A stretch of 64,000 nucleotides of DNA from Castor canadensis (Eukaryota; Chordata; Mammalia; Rodentia; Castoridae), in contig NC_133399.1 in assembly GCF_047511655.1 (NCBI RefSeq), positions 4,343,333 to 4,407,332 on the forward strand. The letters run 5' to 3'. Under the pieces are notes generated by a model. It saw nothing but the letters and a program-made list of their open reading frames with translations. It did no database searches and was not told the origin of the DNA. Below are positions 33,900-46,800 of the stretch, one piece after another. Positions within the stretch are counted from its first letter, which is position 1, and the number at the start of each line of letters is the position of its first letter. The translations under genes and the position numbers were made by a program.

Positions 33900-35610
33900 A
33901 ATCAAAAGGAAAGTGGTGGAATGATATATTCTGAATGTTGTAACCCTCATAAATAGATGCAATTACCCTACATTTCCAATAATTTCTCTCCTGGAAAAGA
34001 AGCACAGAATCAACATTCTTCCCACTACCACCTTTGTAAACTCAGATATTCACCAACACACATTCCAAATGCCCTTTCCTTGTATCAAAAATGATTATGT
34101 GCAGTAATCAGTGCAAAAATCTTCAAAAGGATTTGTAAAGAATTGTAAGGTGCATTTTGACAAATCTGAGCCTGAGTCATCCAACAAATCACAATTTAGT
34201 TTTACCATAAGATCACAAAGAACCAAGGCCACTGTAGTTCACACCTGTAATTCTAGTTGTTCAGAAAGACAATGATTAGGAGCATCTTGTTTCATACCCA
34301 TGCTAGAATATAGTCCTTCAGACTATTATTTAAGGAAATAATAAGCATTGTTAAACCACATATAATAGTTCTAAGTATAAAATAAGGCAAGTTGATGGTC
34401 CCCAAAAAAATAACAAGGTAGCATTCCAACCTGGCATTAGTCACAAATTCTACAGGTGAAATAAAATAAACCTGGCTTTTAGTGGAACTTGGATCTTTCA
34501 AGGTAATTGAAAGTGTCATTTAGCTGTGAAAATCATGTCCATTCTGAAGGTGCATCCCTTGATCCTTTTCTTTTTCTACAGCAAATACAAAACCACAATT
34601 TTCATATCCCAAGATTGACAAGCCTTCAGACCCACTTTCTTATGGCCACCTCACTTTGACATTCATTCCTATAAAACAATGAGAAACAATCTGAGAACAG
34701 GAACAAGTATGTGACTGGGGGAATATGTCTCCATTCCAGTCCAAGAACAACCATGTATGCATGTGGATGTCTGTTTCCAATAGTTCTAGCAATGTGGGAG
34801 ATACCTGGAAATTCAGGGATTTAGTGGCAGCACTAAGAAGAGGGGCCTCAGAGGACAGGATGTGGGTTTAATTCCTGATTACTCTCATCTCATAGGAAAC
34901 CCAGAACTCACCTTAGAAAAAGGGGAGAGAGGGTGCACTGCACTGCAATTCTCTTTCCCTACACAAACTATAAATTAGCTTAGAGTATCCACTGAATACC
35001 CTGCATCACCACACACATGGGGAGTCACAGATTTTGGTGTGGATCTTTCCAGAGTGTACTGAGGGCCAGGATGAAGTTACCTCACAGGGACAAGACAGAA
35101 CAGGACTGTGTTCCTGACACCCTGCCTGGCCTGCAGGATTGAGGGGACCAAAGAGGGAGTGGTATCAAAAGTGGGATCAATTCATGCATTGACAAGATGA
35201 CTGTGGCCCTCTTTGCCCAACTGCAGAGCCTGGCCATGCTGTCACCATTTCCTACTGGTAATGCAGCCAGTTGTCCTCTAAGGTTCTACACTCCATGTAA
35301 ATCACTCAGTCGCCAAACTGATGTGTCTGAGAAGACTCTCATCAGTGGAAAGTAGGCAACATGGCAGATAGCTTGTTGCCCCATTGTGGATCATGGAACA
35401 TTTACACTGGTGCTCATTATTAGTACATACAGGCTAGAACCAGCCTCTCTGATGGGCTAATCATTCAGGGCAAGAACCTCAAGGCATTTGTGACAGGATC
35501 AGGATGCTTTTCCTGGCCATGAGGATCTATAGGACAGTACCCAGCAACAGCCAATGCTCAGGCTTCCTTGTTTCTCAAAACTAGTCCTGGCCCCCCAGAG
35601 AAGTGTGACT
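33900..35610. repeat. Low-copy repeat, direct partner of 53.9-56.5 kb
   Basis: 33960-34320 matches 53940-54290 ('aatgattatgtg' at 34089 and 54058, then 'aatcagtgcaaa'). 34780-35610 is unit P, shared with 1480-2430 and 55300-56470. Both direct copies therefore hold the same order of segments. A SINE head (34223-34330) is common to both. Confidence 0.7.
34223..34330 (+). mobile_element. SINE head fragment
   Basis: 'agttcacacctgtaattcta' and 'aatgattaggagcatcttgt'. The paralogue is at 54200-54300. Confidence 0.65.
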
Positions 35611-35967
35611 CTAGCATAACTATGCATGTCAAAATCACACCACTGCATAAAAATCACTCCTATAATAACCACAGTTAAACCATAGGATAGGAGAGAACAC
35701 CCGCCAGCATTTACCTGTGGCTCACTTGATTTCAAATACCATGCACCTTCACACTAGCAACTCCTCTACTCAAGGAATATAAGACTTTGATGAGTACCAT
35801 AGATTGACATTATTTAAAGTGCATGTTGCAGCTTTTAATGTGATAAATATTCCTTTGGGAATATGCATTGAATTCATAAAAATGTTTCTTTTCTAGGGTT
35901 GACTAATAAATTCTGTAATAATTGCATCCAGTTGGCTGATGAGCATGTAAAATTATCCATCATTATT

Positions 35968-36110
35968 TTTTGCATTTTTTTTCTTTTTAGTGGAACTAGG
36001 CTTTGAATTCAAGGCTTCCTGTTGCAAAGCAAGTCCTTTACTGCTTGAACCTAAATTAATCCCATTTTGCATGGGTTAATTTTGGAGATGGGGTCTCATG
36101 AACTATGTGC
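35968..36110 (-). mobile_element. SINE, reverse orientation
   Basis: 'agtggaactaggctttgaat', 'gcaagtcctttactgcttga' and 'ggagatggggtctcatgaac'. It falls where the two repeat copies diverge. Confidence 0.75.
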
Positions 36111-36169
36111 ACTTCACTAAAAATATTGAAATATGGAAAGAGGTGAATCCTTGAGAAAAGAAATAAACA

Positions 36170-36237
36170 GTTCAGGGGTAGGTCAATTGCCTAGCATTAA
36201 GTTCCCTCACCAGCACTGGAAAAAAACTAAACAAAAT
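36170..36237 (+). mobile_element. ID-like SINE fragment
   Basis: 'ggggtaggtcaattgcctag', 'ttccctcaccagcactgg' and an A-rich end. Confidence 0.55.
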
Positions 36238-36452
36238 GATACAAACTGAAAAGATATGAACTAAATGAATTCAACTTTTAATTGATCCTTTCAGAATATA
36301 AATACATTTACTATTTTTATTTGTTTCTCCCTTGTATTATCTTCCCTACTTTAAACTAGCAAATCAATAACTGCGATGTCTTTCCAACAATGGTGATTTC
36401 AACTTGCAATTTAAAAATGATTACAATATACAATACAGAAGGAAGATTTTAT

Positions 36453-36670
36453 TGGGCACTGGTGGCTCATACCTCATACTAGCTACTTGTCAGGCTGAGG
36501 TCAGGAGGATCATGGTTTGAGCCCACCATGTGCAAGAGTTCTGGAGACTCTATCTGAAAATAATAAGAGAAAAATAGACTTGAGATGTGTCTCAAGTGGT
36601 AGAGCACCTTTTCTTTCCAAGGGAAGCCTGAGTTCAAAGACCAGTCTACTACTTCCCCCAACAAAAAGAA
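36453..36670 (+). mobile_element. Dimeric SINE
   Basis: 'gggcactggtggctcatacc', 'gtcaggaggatcatggtttg', 'tgtgtctcaagtggtagagc' and an A-rich end. Confidence 0.85.
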
Positions 36671-37630
36671 CAAAGGTCTTTGTCTTTCATATGAATTTAC
36701 CTTTTATTTCACTCACTAAGTCTATTAGTGCTACAATGTCACTAATGTATACCCTATTACACAACTATCCATCAACATAGGTACAGATAATTCATTTTGA
36801 GTGGGAGTTTTGATATTAAACTGGAAGCCCCTGTTGTACCCTAAGGTACCTGAACCTACTAGTTCCCATGGTAGTTATAGAAAGAAATACTGGTTTTTCT
36901 CACCAATGAAATTATCCATTTAATGAACAGGTATCAATATTGAGGCCAGTAGCTCATGGACTTGGTTGTAGGATCAACAATAAATTTCACAACAATCAAT
37001 CCTACAACTGTGCTGATTGTTTGATTCTAATCTTACAGACTTCCTTGGAAATGCTGTTGCACTAAAACCTATAGGATTTAGTTTATACACTTAAAATTCT
37101 CTATTGATATGATGACACTTAGCAACCCATCAAACCCACATTTATGATATAGTAAACTCAAGCCTCTGACCATGAAAAGCTTTTTATGCTTTCCTACTGA
37201 CAACTGATCTACTAATATTATTCCACTCTAACTCAATAACTCTCCTATTTTTACTTTAATAACCAATTTATTAAAAATATACCAGTGAATGCAAGATATA
37301 GTATAAGAATGAACACATCAAGACCACTATATACCCATGGTGAAAAGGATTATGATAGGGCATAGTTTTATTTATCATGTGATTTTTCTTATTCTGAGGG
37401 TTCTTTTAGTCTTCAACCAACAAATAGAATAGGAAAGTGTAGTCCCCACTTACACAAGGAGGATGTTGACAACCCATAGACATTCACCCTCTTAATGTAC
37501 TACAGCTTCCATTACTTAACTCGTCAGTATAACATCTTTGGACTTTCAATTCCTTGAGTTCACTGAAGTTTAATTGAAGGAAATCACAAATGGATAAACC
37601 AAGCTCTTATTATAATCTCTCTAAGCCTCC
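36671..37630. other. Unassigned AT-rich sequence
   Basis: No gene or repeat recognised. Confidence 0.3.
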
Positions 37631-38089
37631 TTGATACTTCTCTATAATTCAGAATATGTTGAAAAATCTTTCATTCTATGTGTACTCTTCACTTTGAATT
37701 TGAAGACACTACTTGACTGTGGCATTTTCTTCATGCAGTCTGCCTCTTCTTATACACATGTGTTGATTGCTGAGGATTCAAATTCTAGTCTGTTAGTATT
37801 CATCAGGACATTTGACTTGCAATCAAGGAACTTTACTAAAATCCAAAAGAGATAATGAGCCTAATGTTAACTTTCTCCACAAATATCCTGCTATTTATTA
37901 CTTCATGTTTTGACTGTCATAATTGAACATGTAAAAAGAAAACTCAAGTCCACATCAATGGCATTTAATGCTACTAAAGCAAAATGACCAAAATTCTTTA
38001 CTAAATCCTTATATGCTATTGCATTCCAACAATTTGTTCCAGAAATTGAACTCTGAATGTAGCTAAAATGAGTTTCACAAACAAGCACT

Positions 38090-38250
38090 TTTTTTTTCAG
38101 TTTTCAGGCAGGGTCTTGCTATATATCCTGGGCTGTTTTAAAATTCACTCTATTGCCTGCATCAACCTCAAACTCCAATATCAACCACCCTAGACCTGAA
38201 TTAGGAGGCATGTGACAACAGGCCCAGGTATTTTCTTTCTCCTTGATTCA
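38090..38250 (-). mobile_element. B1-like SINE fragment
   Basis: 'caggcagggtcttgctatat' and 'cctgggctgttttaaaattc'. Paralogue of 3665-3800. Confidence 0.6.
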
Positions 38251-38479
38251 TCTTAATGTTTTCCTGGTTAACTGACTTAATAATGCTTACATTTTTCCTA
38301 ATTCTTCTTAATTCATGCATTCTTTTAGTAAAGTTCATTCTTTCCACATTTTTGTGGTTGTGGTGATGCAGGACATTTTACCCAACTACAAAGTACATAT
38401 CCTTCAAGATGACATGGCATATTCCTGAAATCAGATCCTGGACTGTGTTCCCGGCCAAAATACACTAACCTAAAGGGAT

Positions 38480-40400
38480 TGAAACAAATAAGGAATGATT
38501 TCAAACCATACTGTAATAGAACTGGAAATCAATAGCAGAAACACAGTTAGAAATCCTCAAAGGAGTTCACTAAATTATAAAATTTTAAATGAAAGATGTA
38601 TCAAATGGAACTGAGAAGACTTTTAAGTTCTTCAACGTGCATGGAAAAGAATGAATATATTTTTGGTGATGTGGGTGGGGATTTTGTGTTTTGTATATTT
38701 ATTTTTAAGTATTTCTATTAATACTATGTGAATGATAAGTTACAGTGGGTGTAGTATTTGTATGTTTTTGTTTTTGAAACAGAGCTCTGTAATATGATAT
38801 AGAGTAAACACAAGCTTTCATTCCTCCTGCCTCAGCCTCCCTCTTACTATCAACATACATGTCAACATCATTTCTGAGATGTATACAAAGAAGGTCTTAA
38901 GGAGAAGTGTAAAGCAATGAATGCATACAATAGAAAGATAGAAGTCAACACAAAGTTCTAGCTTTTGACTTTAGAAAGCCACACAGACAAGAGCAAGATG
39001 ATGTTCAGTGAAGCACAGGCTAACAACCATTATAAAAGACATCAATGTAATTACAAATGAGATCCAGAGATGAAACCAATAAAACAAGAAGCTATTTCTT
39101 TGATAAGATCATCAGTATTGCTAAATAAAATTCTGTAAATCAAGCTACCAGAAAAGACAACAATAAAAATTTTTGATATAACTAACAAGAGATGCCACTC
39201 CATTAATCACATGGACATTAAAAGCATAATACAGAAATACTACAAACAATTACACAGCTATAAATTTAATAACCTATCCTGAAAGAAACAAACTATTAAA
39301 ACTTATACAAAGACATCAACAATACAAATAAACCCGCCTATATGTAAGAGAAATTGAAATTCTCCTCAATAACTACAAATGTAGGAAGACTAGACCCACA
39401 TGGTGTCACTGGCTTATTCTCACTGACATTTAGTGCAAATATGATAGCTCTAATCTACAATTCTCTTCCAGTAATAAAAGTAGAGATAACACATGTAATG
39501 AGTCCCAAACTACCATGACACCATGCCAAACAGAGATATTACACAAAACAAAACCTTCAGGGAAACATATGAATAAAGATGAAATTTTTCTGAACACTGC
39601 TGAGGCTGGTGGACCTCAAATTCAAGACCATCATATATGGGTAGGCACATAGGGAGACCATTTCTCAAAACTCAAGGACATCAGTCAACAAAATGAAGAA
39701 AGAGAAATGAAAACATTCTCAACAGGGATGAGGTTGTAAGTCAAGTATCAGAGTGCTTAACCATCATGGATGTGTCACTGGATTCCATCCTCAGGACCGG
39801 AGAAAAACAACCCTGTACAACTGGTATCAAAGTACATATATCAATGTATGAATACATTTATTCATGACAGGCAAGTAGGAATTCCAGGTATAAAGAACTA
39901 ATTAACTTATTAACTAATTAACATTGAAAAAATAAATTAATTTGATCCATCAGCTAAATAAGCTAATGAACAAAATTCCTAAGATCGCATCAACAAATGC
40001 AGAGAAAACAAATGAGAACAAGTGAAAGGAACTGATAAGGAGAAGCAAAAAAAACTATCTTTAGTCACTGGTGACATCACGGCCTACATAGAAAATCCCT
40101 CCAAAGCCATACATGACCCGGAGCTACCAATGAATGGGAGCAAGGTTGGAAAACACAAGCTTAAACTATTAACATCCATCACCTTCTTTCAAATAATAAA
40201 CTAGAATCTAAGTAAAAACACACACTACTTCTACAGCAGAAAAAGTAAGGAAACAATTATTGAAGCATTTAATACATACAACAATAAGCCAACAAAACTA
40301 AGATATAATCCACCAAAATGAATGAGGTCATTGCAAGTTTTGAGACACAACACAATACATAAACCTATCTATGAAAAGATCTGATGATAAATAACACTAT
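38480..40400 (+). mobile_element. Old, decayed LINE-1 ORF2 fragment
   Basis: Several stretches follow the order of L1 ORF2 DNA: 'gaactggaaatcaatagcag' (38520), 'gaatgcatacaatagaaaga' (38918), a reverse-transcriptase-like stretch near 39960-40010 ('catcaacaaatgcagagaaa') and 'catagaaaatccctccaaag' with 'gagcaaggtt' near 40087-40145. No frame is open for long. A SINE interrupts it near 39.6-39.8 kb. It is much more diverged than the L1s at 7.5 and 45-51.8 kb. Confidence 0.55.
39595..39815 (+). mobile_element. SINE within the old L1
   Basis: 'ctgaggctggtggacctcaa', 'agggagaccatttctcaaaa', 'ggatgaggttgtaagtcaag' and 'ctggattccatcctcaggac'. Diverged head plus tail. Confidence 0.5.
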
Positions 40401-40844
40401 CAATATTTCCTACTAAATTTCAATTTATCTAAGCAACCACACAGCAACAAATTTTACTCAGTTTTGGTAAAAACAAACAAACAAAAAAAGCTATGACACA
40501 TTACCAATTGGAGACAAATTCAACAATTAAAGACAATTCATAAGCAGAGGAGTGAGTGAGCCAACAGGATGAACTGGAACTTTCCATGCCATCATGTGTG
40601 TGACAGAATAAGAAAAGAAACCACAATTTTACTATATAATATTAATGATACATGGATGGCAAAATTAAAACTTTCAAAACTCCTTAAGATTGAAATCCAA
40701 GTAAAACTGCTTTGAAACTAATAGAGAATACTTATTGAGAATGTATAAAACTATATTGGTGAATTCCAACAGTTAAACTATTTTAACTAAGTTAAACTGA
40801 GAATGAAATACATAGTTAACAATTTCCCTGGTTTATAAATCTAA

Positions 40845-41005
40845 TCCCAGGTACTTGGAGGCTGAGATAGTGAGGACTTCAGTTTAAGTTCAGCCATGGC
40901 ATTCAGATTTTGAGACTCCTTTTACAATTAGTCAGAGTAAAACGGACTAGAGGTAACACACAAGCAGTAGAGCTTGGAGTTCAAACCTCAGTCCCACAAA
41001 AAGAT
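40845..41005 (+). mobile_element. Dimeric SINE, diverged
   Basis: 'aatcccaggtacttggaggc', 'taaaacggactagaggtaac' and 'tcaaacctcagtcccac'. A related SINE lies at the same place before unit R at 52985-53185, so it predates that duplication. Confidence 0.7.
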
Positions 41006-41099
41006 GAAAAGAATGGTCCTTGCAAGCTAAGAAATCATCATTCTATCCAGTGAGGTTCCAACCAAGAAAATTACATGGCTCCACTGAAATCATAAGAAA

Positions 41100-43800
41100 A
41101 ATTTTTAACAGCTTAAGTAAACTGCTGTTTTTTAGAAAATGATTCTACAATGGGAAAAAAAGAAAATCAGAGAGGGAATCCATCTGTTTCACCCACAGTT
41201 TAGGAGGACAAATGTAAACACATTCCTATTCTTAGAGAACTCTGTCTCTGCAGCTGCACTCCACAGCAGCTCACTCCCAGGAAGAGTGTGAGAAACCTGA
41301 AAATCAGGCAATTTCATTCTGGGAACTTCGTACTCATTTCTCTACTGATCTATCACTAAAACCAGTTGGCCTCTCTAACGAATCAGTCATAACCATTTTC
41401 AAACACTTATTCAGAGTCATTTGAAATTTGTAACATGTCTCAAGTTTTTCTGAAACCACTTTGATGTATATGTGTAAACACCAACAAGTTTTTCAAAACC
41501 AATGGTAATGTCACATTTCAATCAGACACAGCGTGGTTTAGTGGAGACACCACTAAATGGTATGGATTCCACAACTCTGGCTCCACTGTACATGCCAGAA
41601 CAAAGCAGGCATTTTCTGTGTATGGCCATGATTCCTCACCATGAAGTTTTCTGGGCTGGTATTGTGCATCACACCACTAGCATATATTCAAAAACCACAT
41701 AAAGAGAGCCAAGGAGAAATAACCACAGTGACTCCTATTGGTCAGCATATTCTAAGAATTTTAGTAACTCTGTGCCAGAACCTGGAAGGAAGAGGAAACA
41801 CAATGTTTTTAAGTATACCACACACTAAAATAAACTCTTATATTTATAAGTCCTTTCTCTTACAGGCAGATCCTGAAGGTATCTTGTTGTTCTACTGTCC
41901 ATCCCAGGCTTTCTGAGTTGGCACAAATTACATTCTGACTAGACAAACTCCATGAATGCAAATACAGGTGAAATCTTACCAAGCAAAGTAATCCTGGTAA
42001 CACTGGTGATTCTTTAATCACCTCATCTCACATACATTCTGTTCTCTTTATATTTAGATATCCTTTTTAAAAAATGTACAACTAGGAAGCACTTTCTATT
42101 TTTCTATATTCAGCCTCAAATTCATTAGCTTACTCAAAGAGCTGAAACAAAACACCTATTAGGCAAAATTTACTAAAGAAATACACTCCTTTCTCTAGGT
42201 CTGAACTTATTACACCAACCATCCTTTATTGTCACCTGAAAGAGTCTCACCTTGGGAGAAAAATATCTCTGTCCAGGAGGTGGTGTTGGGGCCTACTTTA
42301 CCACTGCCCTCCCATCTCATTTCTAACACTGTTTGCTCCACCCTAGAAAGCAGAGCCCTACTCTACTTCACACTTGAGATACTTGTAGACCTTCCAGTTG
42401 CTCCATAAGTAACTCTTTCAATAAGGTCAGGTCTTGCCTACATCTGTATTTAATTTTTGAACATGCTTCTAGACACAGACCAGGACTACTACTACTGATG
42501 TCAAGACAAGGCAAAAAACCTCAAACCCTCAACACCTTCCAAAATCTCCCTTTCCCCATCAACCCCAAACACACGTGCATGGCCTTTCCTATGAGTTGGA
42601 CAGTGTGGACATAGCTGTAAATTCAGGGTTTGATTACAGGCTTAAGAAACACTGTACTTGGGCCCTGACCCTGGATTTGACACATTGCTTCCAATCATTT
42701 AGTATATTTGGGGCAATCAGCTCTTCCCTGCTGATACTGGAGAAAGGAGGAACCCACAAGGACCACAGCTCCTCCAGGGCAGGAACTCATGACCTCCTGC
42801 CCACTGCCTGCTGAGAAGTCACAGGGCTCAGATGCAGAATTGCTCTGACAGGGTTCTCATCTTGGGCCACTTCATGCCAATGTAGAGGACAGGACACCAG
42901 GGTTGAGCCTTCTGCCAAGTCCCTATCCACACCAGGGCAAAGAAAAAGAAATGTAAAGTGGCACCAACAGGTACTCAAGCCACCGATCCCAGAGCTGAGG
43001 ATGGAGACCCAGGTGTGTAGGATCCTCCTCATCCTCCCAAGACTGGGGACACTGGTCACAAACTCACATTCAGAGGCTTCTGTGGTGACTTGAGTTCTAC
43101 CCACTACCCTGGTGCCATGTGCAGGTCAGTACAGGAGACAAAGTAACAAAGAATTGTTCTCAAAGTGATCCACAAAACAGCAGAGCCAAAAAGGATTTGC
43201 TGTGTTAAGCATCTCGTCCTCCTGTACCTGACTTTGATAGATTCTCTGATTTTCATTTCTTACAGTTTATGCTCTCCAGCACTTCTCATTGGCTACTGAT
43301 CTGGGAGACTTCACCTGGGATCTGAATAACAGAAGTGATCCCCTACATCACAGTGTCAGGCAAACATAACAGATTCCAGCCACAGCCCTCAGCTGATGAG
43401 ACTTCCTCACTTTTCCCTACACTTCTCAGCCTAGGGGTTCACTTCAGTTAAGCAAAACCCACTTTTCACAGCAGACCCTGCTTTTTCCACCAAGAAATGT
43501 GGAAAAGAATATACTGAGAAAGTTCCATATTCATTTTCCCAAGGGCACAAACTATGATCTCAGAGTAGGAGTAGTTTCTAGGCCAGGTGCATTGAGAACT
43601 TTCTGGACAAGGAGGAAAGACCTGGTGTTGTCATCCCATGGGGTCACTGATCAAAAGACACCCGGATTCTTCAAGTTCTGTGGGGAAGAATCCAGGCACA
43701 ACACATGGATGCGTCAAGAAACTGTATTATACGTGAAGGAAGGTATGAAAAGGGGCCCTGTTATCTTTGCTACAAAGTAGAGCAACAGGAAGCAGGGCAA
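41100..43800. repeat. Low-copy repeat units R and Q, copy
   Basis: 41100-42200 matches 200-1430 and 53230-54000. 42230-43800 is unit Q, matching 60350-61800 directly and 13000-14500 and 15300-16700 in reverse. Anchors are 'ccaatgtagagg'-region text aligned to 60990-61010, 'agcacttctcattggctact' (43278; compare 61393) and 'cattttcccaagggcaca' (43535; 61647). It lies upstream of the minus-strand zinc-finger gene, but no first exon could be proven. Confidence 0.7.
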
Positions 43801-43857
43801 AGAGAAGGCTGTGATTTAGGTTTTAAGACATTTTTTCAGTGGGGCAGTATTGATGCC

Positions 43858-44032
43858 ATGATATCATGATACCATGAACTTGTGGTATCATGCTTGTTAG
43901 ACAGATGTTCTACCATATGAGCCATTCTGCTAGCCCTTTTTCCTCTTGGAGTAGGGTCTACTGACAGCACTTCTCCTGATCTCTCCCTCCTGAGTTGCTA
44001 GGGTTACATGTGCAATCCACTGGGACCTAGCA
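43858..44032 (-). mobile_element. Dimeric SINE, reverse orientation
   Basis: 'ttgttagacagatgttctac', 'gagccattctgctagccc' and 'tctccctcctgagttgctag'. Confidence 0.75.
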
Positions 44033-44339
44033 AACACTTTGAACTCTAAGTAACCTGTTAGAATGGAAAGATTAGAGCAGTATGTGATGGACAATGGCAA
44101 ATGAGTGATTAGAGTGGTCGCTTGCGTTAGGCTGGTGGATCATTCTAAAGTGTGAAGAATCTGAGCATATTTTCTATTGAAAGGGCCTTGAGAACTATTA
44201 AAAATTTTGGGCACCTGGGCATCAGTGTCTCAAGGTTCTCATCTTATATACTCAGGAAACAGAGTCAGAACAATTCAGATTTGAAGCTATCCCAGAGTAA
44301 ATAGTTTGGGTGATGCTAGTTGAAAAAACCCTTTACAAA

Positions 44340-44433
44340 AAGAGGGATAGCAGAGTGGATAAAGTGGAAGAGCACCTGCCTTGCAGGGGCAGGTCCTGAG
44401 TTCAAATTCACTGCTGTCAAAAAAAAAAAAAGC
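44340..44433 (+). mobile_element. SINE monomer
   Basis: 'agtggaagagcacctgcctt', 'ggtcctgagttcaaattcac' and an A-run at 44420-44431. Confidence 0.8.
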
Positions 44434-44517
44434 TAAAACACACACCAAAAAACATGCCATTTAAAGCATACTTATTCAGTAGCAAAAAATATGCATGCAA
44501 AAATGCACAATAGAGCT

Positions 44518-44745
44518 GTGCACCAGTGGCTCACACATGTAATCCTAGGAACTCAGGAGGCAGAGATCAGAGGACTGCAGTTCACAGACAGCCTGGGGAG
44601 ACAGCTCAGAAGAACATATCTCAAAAAAAAAAAAAAAAAAAAAAACCACACAAGAAATGGCTCATACACTGGCTTAAGGTGCAGGCCCTGTGTCTAAACA
44701 GCAGTACACGAAAACAAAAAGTACAATAGACAGTGAAATTAAAAA
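44518..44745 (+). mobile_element. Dimeric SINE with internal A-run
   Basis: 'cagtggctcacacatgtaat', 'ggaggcagagatcagaggac', a 25-base A-run (about 44622-44644), then 'cttaaggtgcaggccctgtg' and 'cagcagtac'. Confidence 0.85.
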
Positions 44746-44879
44746 TAATCAGAAAAACAAGAACAATAAAATAATAAATGAATGGGAATGTTGTAGATAA
44801 AAAAGAATAAAATTGAAGAGAGCAAAACAAGGATAATGTGAAAAAGACAAAAAAAAAAGCAAAAGATTATAAATATGCA

Positions 44880-44962
44880 ATTAGGCTGAAAGTTGCTCAT
44901 TTGTTAGAACACTACCTCCTAAGAATGAAGCACTGAGTTCAAATTGCAGAATCACAAAATAA
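44880..44962 (+). mobile_element. SINE tail monomer
   Basis: 'gaaagttgctcatttgttag', 'gaatgaagcactgagttcaa' and 'ttgcagaatcac'. Confidence 0.65.
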
Positions 44963-45068
44963 TGCAGCCAGAAAAATGGGTAAATGAAACTAGAAGACAA
45001 AAATAAAAGTAACAAAAGCTGTAAAAGGTTTCCTTCACATTTCTACTGAGCTGAGGAAACATATTATT

Positions 45069-45082
45069 GAAAATATAGGAGA
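45069..45082. repeat. Left target-site duplication of the L1 composite
   Basis: The 14 bp 'gaaaatataggaga' matches 51810-51823 exactly. Length and position immediately before the L1 5' end fit target-primed reverse transcription. Confidence 0.85.
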
Positions 45083-45525
45083 GAGACTCCAAGATGGCAG
45101 CTAGAGGGTGGAAGCAGAAGGCGTGCCTCCTAAAGTAAAATCTTGGAGAGACGCTGGACATACACCATACAGGAAAAACCACCGAGAAGAGGCAAAACTT
45201 TGACTCCTCCACACCTCCAGCCTGTGCATAGCATCTCCACTTCACATTAAACAGAGAAACCAAGAGGGCTCCCATACTGCAGCCAAACGGCAGCATCCAG
45301 AAGGCTTGGGAAGACACGGACCACAAACTTAGTGTAGATTACTACACTATCTCTCTCTGTTTATATCTTTGAAACTTTCGTTTGTTTGTTTGTTTTGCTT
45401 GTTTCTACTTGTTTGTTTTTCCCTTTCTCTTTACCTTCTTTGCTTTCCATCTCCTCTCACCCTTCCATTCTAATTATCGCCATTGTTATTATTACAAGAT
45501 AGAAAACACTTAATTGCACATGCTA

Positions 45526-46750
45526 CATGGACAATAACAACACCAAGGGCAATAACGGGAAGACAGAAAAAACAGGGAAACCAGTTTCCCCACAGCAAAA
45601 AATTACTACAGGAACCAGAGGGAAATGAAGAAAACAGCTACTCATATCCAGACTCCAACAAAATGAAGATAAACTATGCCGAAGAACCCAATGAAGCCCA
45701 CAAGAACAATCTAAAAGAAATACTACAGGTACTCAATGAGAATTTTATACAGATGATACTGGATAGGGTCAACCAAAATGTAAAGGAGACACTCAAGAAA
45801 TTTCAAGACAACAAAAATGGAGAATTTGAATAAGCACAAGAAGAAATAAAAGAAACCATAGAAGCACTGTATAAACACCAAAGTGAAACAAAGACCGTGA
45901 TTAATAGAGATAATTGAACTCAAGACAAAAATAAACAACATTAAAGAGGAAGGGACTCAGGATATGGAAAACTTCAGAAAAAACACTGATATAGAATTGC
46001 AAAACAAAATGGAAGGCCAATCCAGCAGAATAGAACAAACAGAAGACAGAATCTCAGAACTCGAAGATGAAATTGTAATTAAAGGAAAAACTGAAGAACT
46101 ATTAGTTAAACAACTCAATACCTGTGAAAAGAAAATGCAAGAACTCACCGACTACATCAAAAGACCAAACCCAAGAATCATGGGCATTGAAGAAGGAGAA
46201 GAGGTGCAAGCAAAAGGAATGCATAATATATTTAACAAAATAATAACAGAATATTTCCCAAATCTAGACAAATCTGTTCCCATACAGATTCAGGAGGCCT
46301 CCAGAACACCAAACAGACCAGATCAAAATAGAACTACCCCACAGCATATCATCATTAAAACAACAATTACAGAGACCTGAGAAAGAATATTGAAAGCTGT
46401 AAGAGAGAAAAAAACAAATAACATACAAAGGTAAACCCATCAAAATCACAGCAGACTTCTCAACAGAAACATTAAAAGCAAGAAGAGCTTGGGGTGAGAT
46501 CTTCTGGGCAGTGAATGAAAATAAATTCAAGACCAGGATACTCTACCCAGCAACACTGTCATTCAAAATAGATGAAGCAATAAAAGTCTTCCATGATAAG
46601 CAGAAACTAAAACAATATGAGACCACAAAGCCACCACTACAAAAGATTCTTCAAGGGATTCTGCACACAGAAAGTGAAACCCAACATAAACATGAAAGGG
46701 CAGGCAGCACCAAAGTACAAGAAAGGAAAAAGCAAGAAAGTAGAGAGTGA
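45526..46750 (+). pseudogene. L1 ORF1 (RNA-binding chaperone), broken
   Basis: ORF1p normally trimerises through a coiled coil and coats L1 RNA with an RRM and a C-terminal domain. The likely start is the ATG at 45526 (MDNNNTKGNNGK). Frame is lost near 45640 and picked up in another frame (NEAHKNNLKEILQVLNENF). A further break precedes 45964, after which a coiled-coil-like SRIEQTEDRISELEDEI, an RRM segment (PNPRIMGIEEGEE) and RTPNRPDQNRT follow. A TGA at 46378-46380 interrupts the C-terminal domain, whose remainder (KPIKITADFSTETLKARRAW) runs to a stop at 46748-46750. Confidence 0.85.
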
Positions 46751-46800
46751 CCTCAATTTAGGTACACACAATCAAACCTTCAAACAACTAAGACAACTAA

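Larger units (their letters stand above)
35690..38440. repeat. Low-copy repeat, second copy of 3.1-4.1 kb
   Basis: The ends 35690-35960 and 37640-38440 match 3091-4075. The centre (about 35968-37640) holds SINEs and unassigned AT-rich sequence absent from the first copy. Confidence 0.65.

Noticed and set aside
42230-42360. Candidate first exon of the zinc-finger gene (minus strand, donor-like text near 42385)
   Set aside because: The position that is GGTGAG in related units reads TGTGAA here, so a working donor is doubtful and no linking evidence exists.
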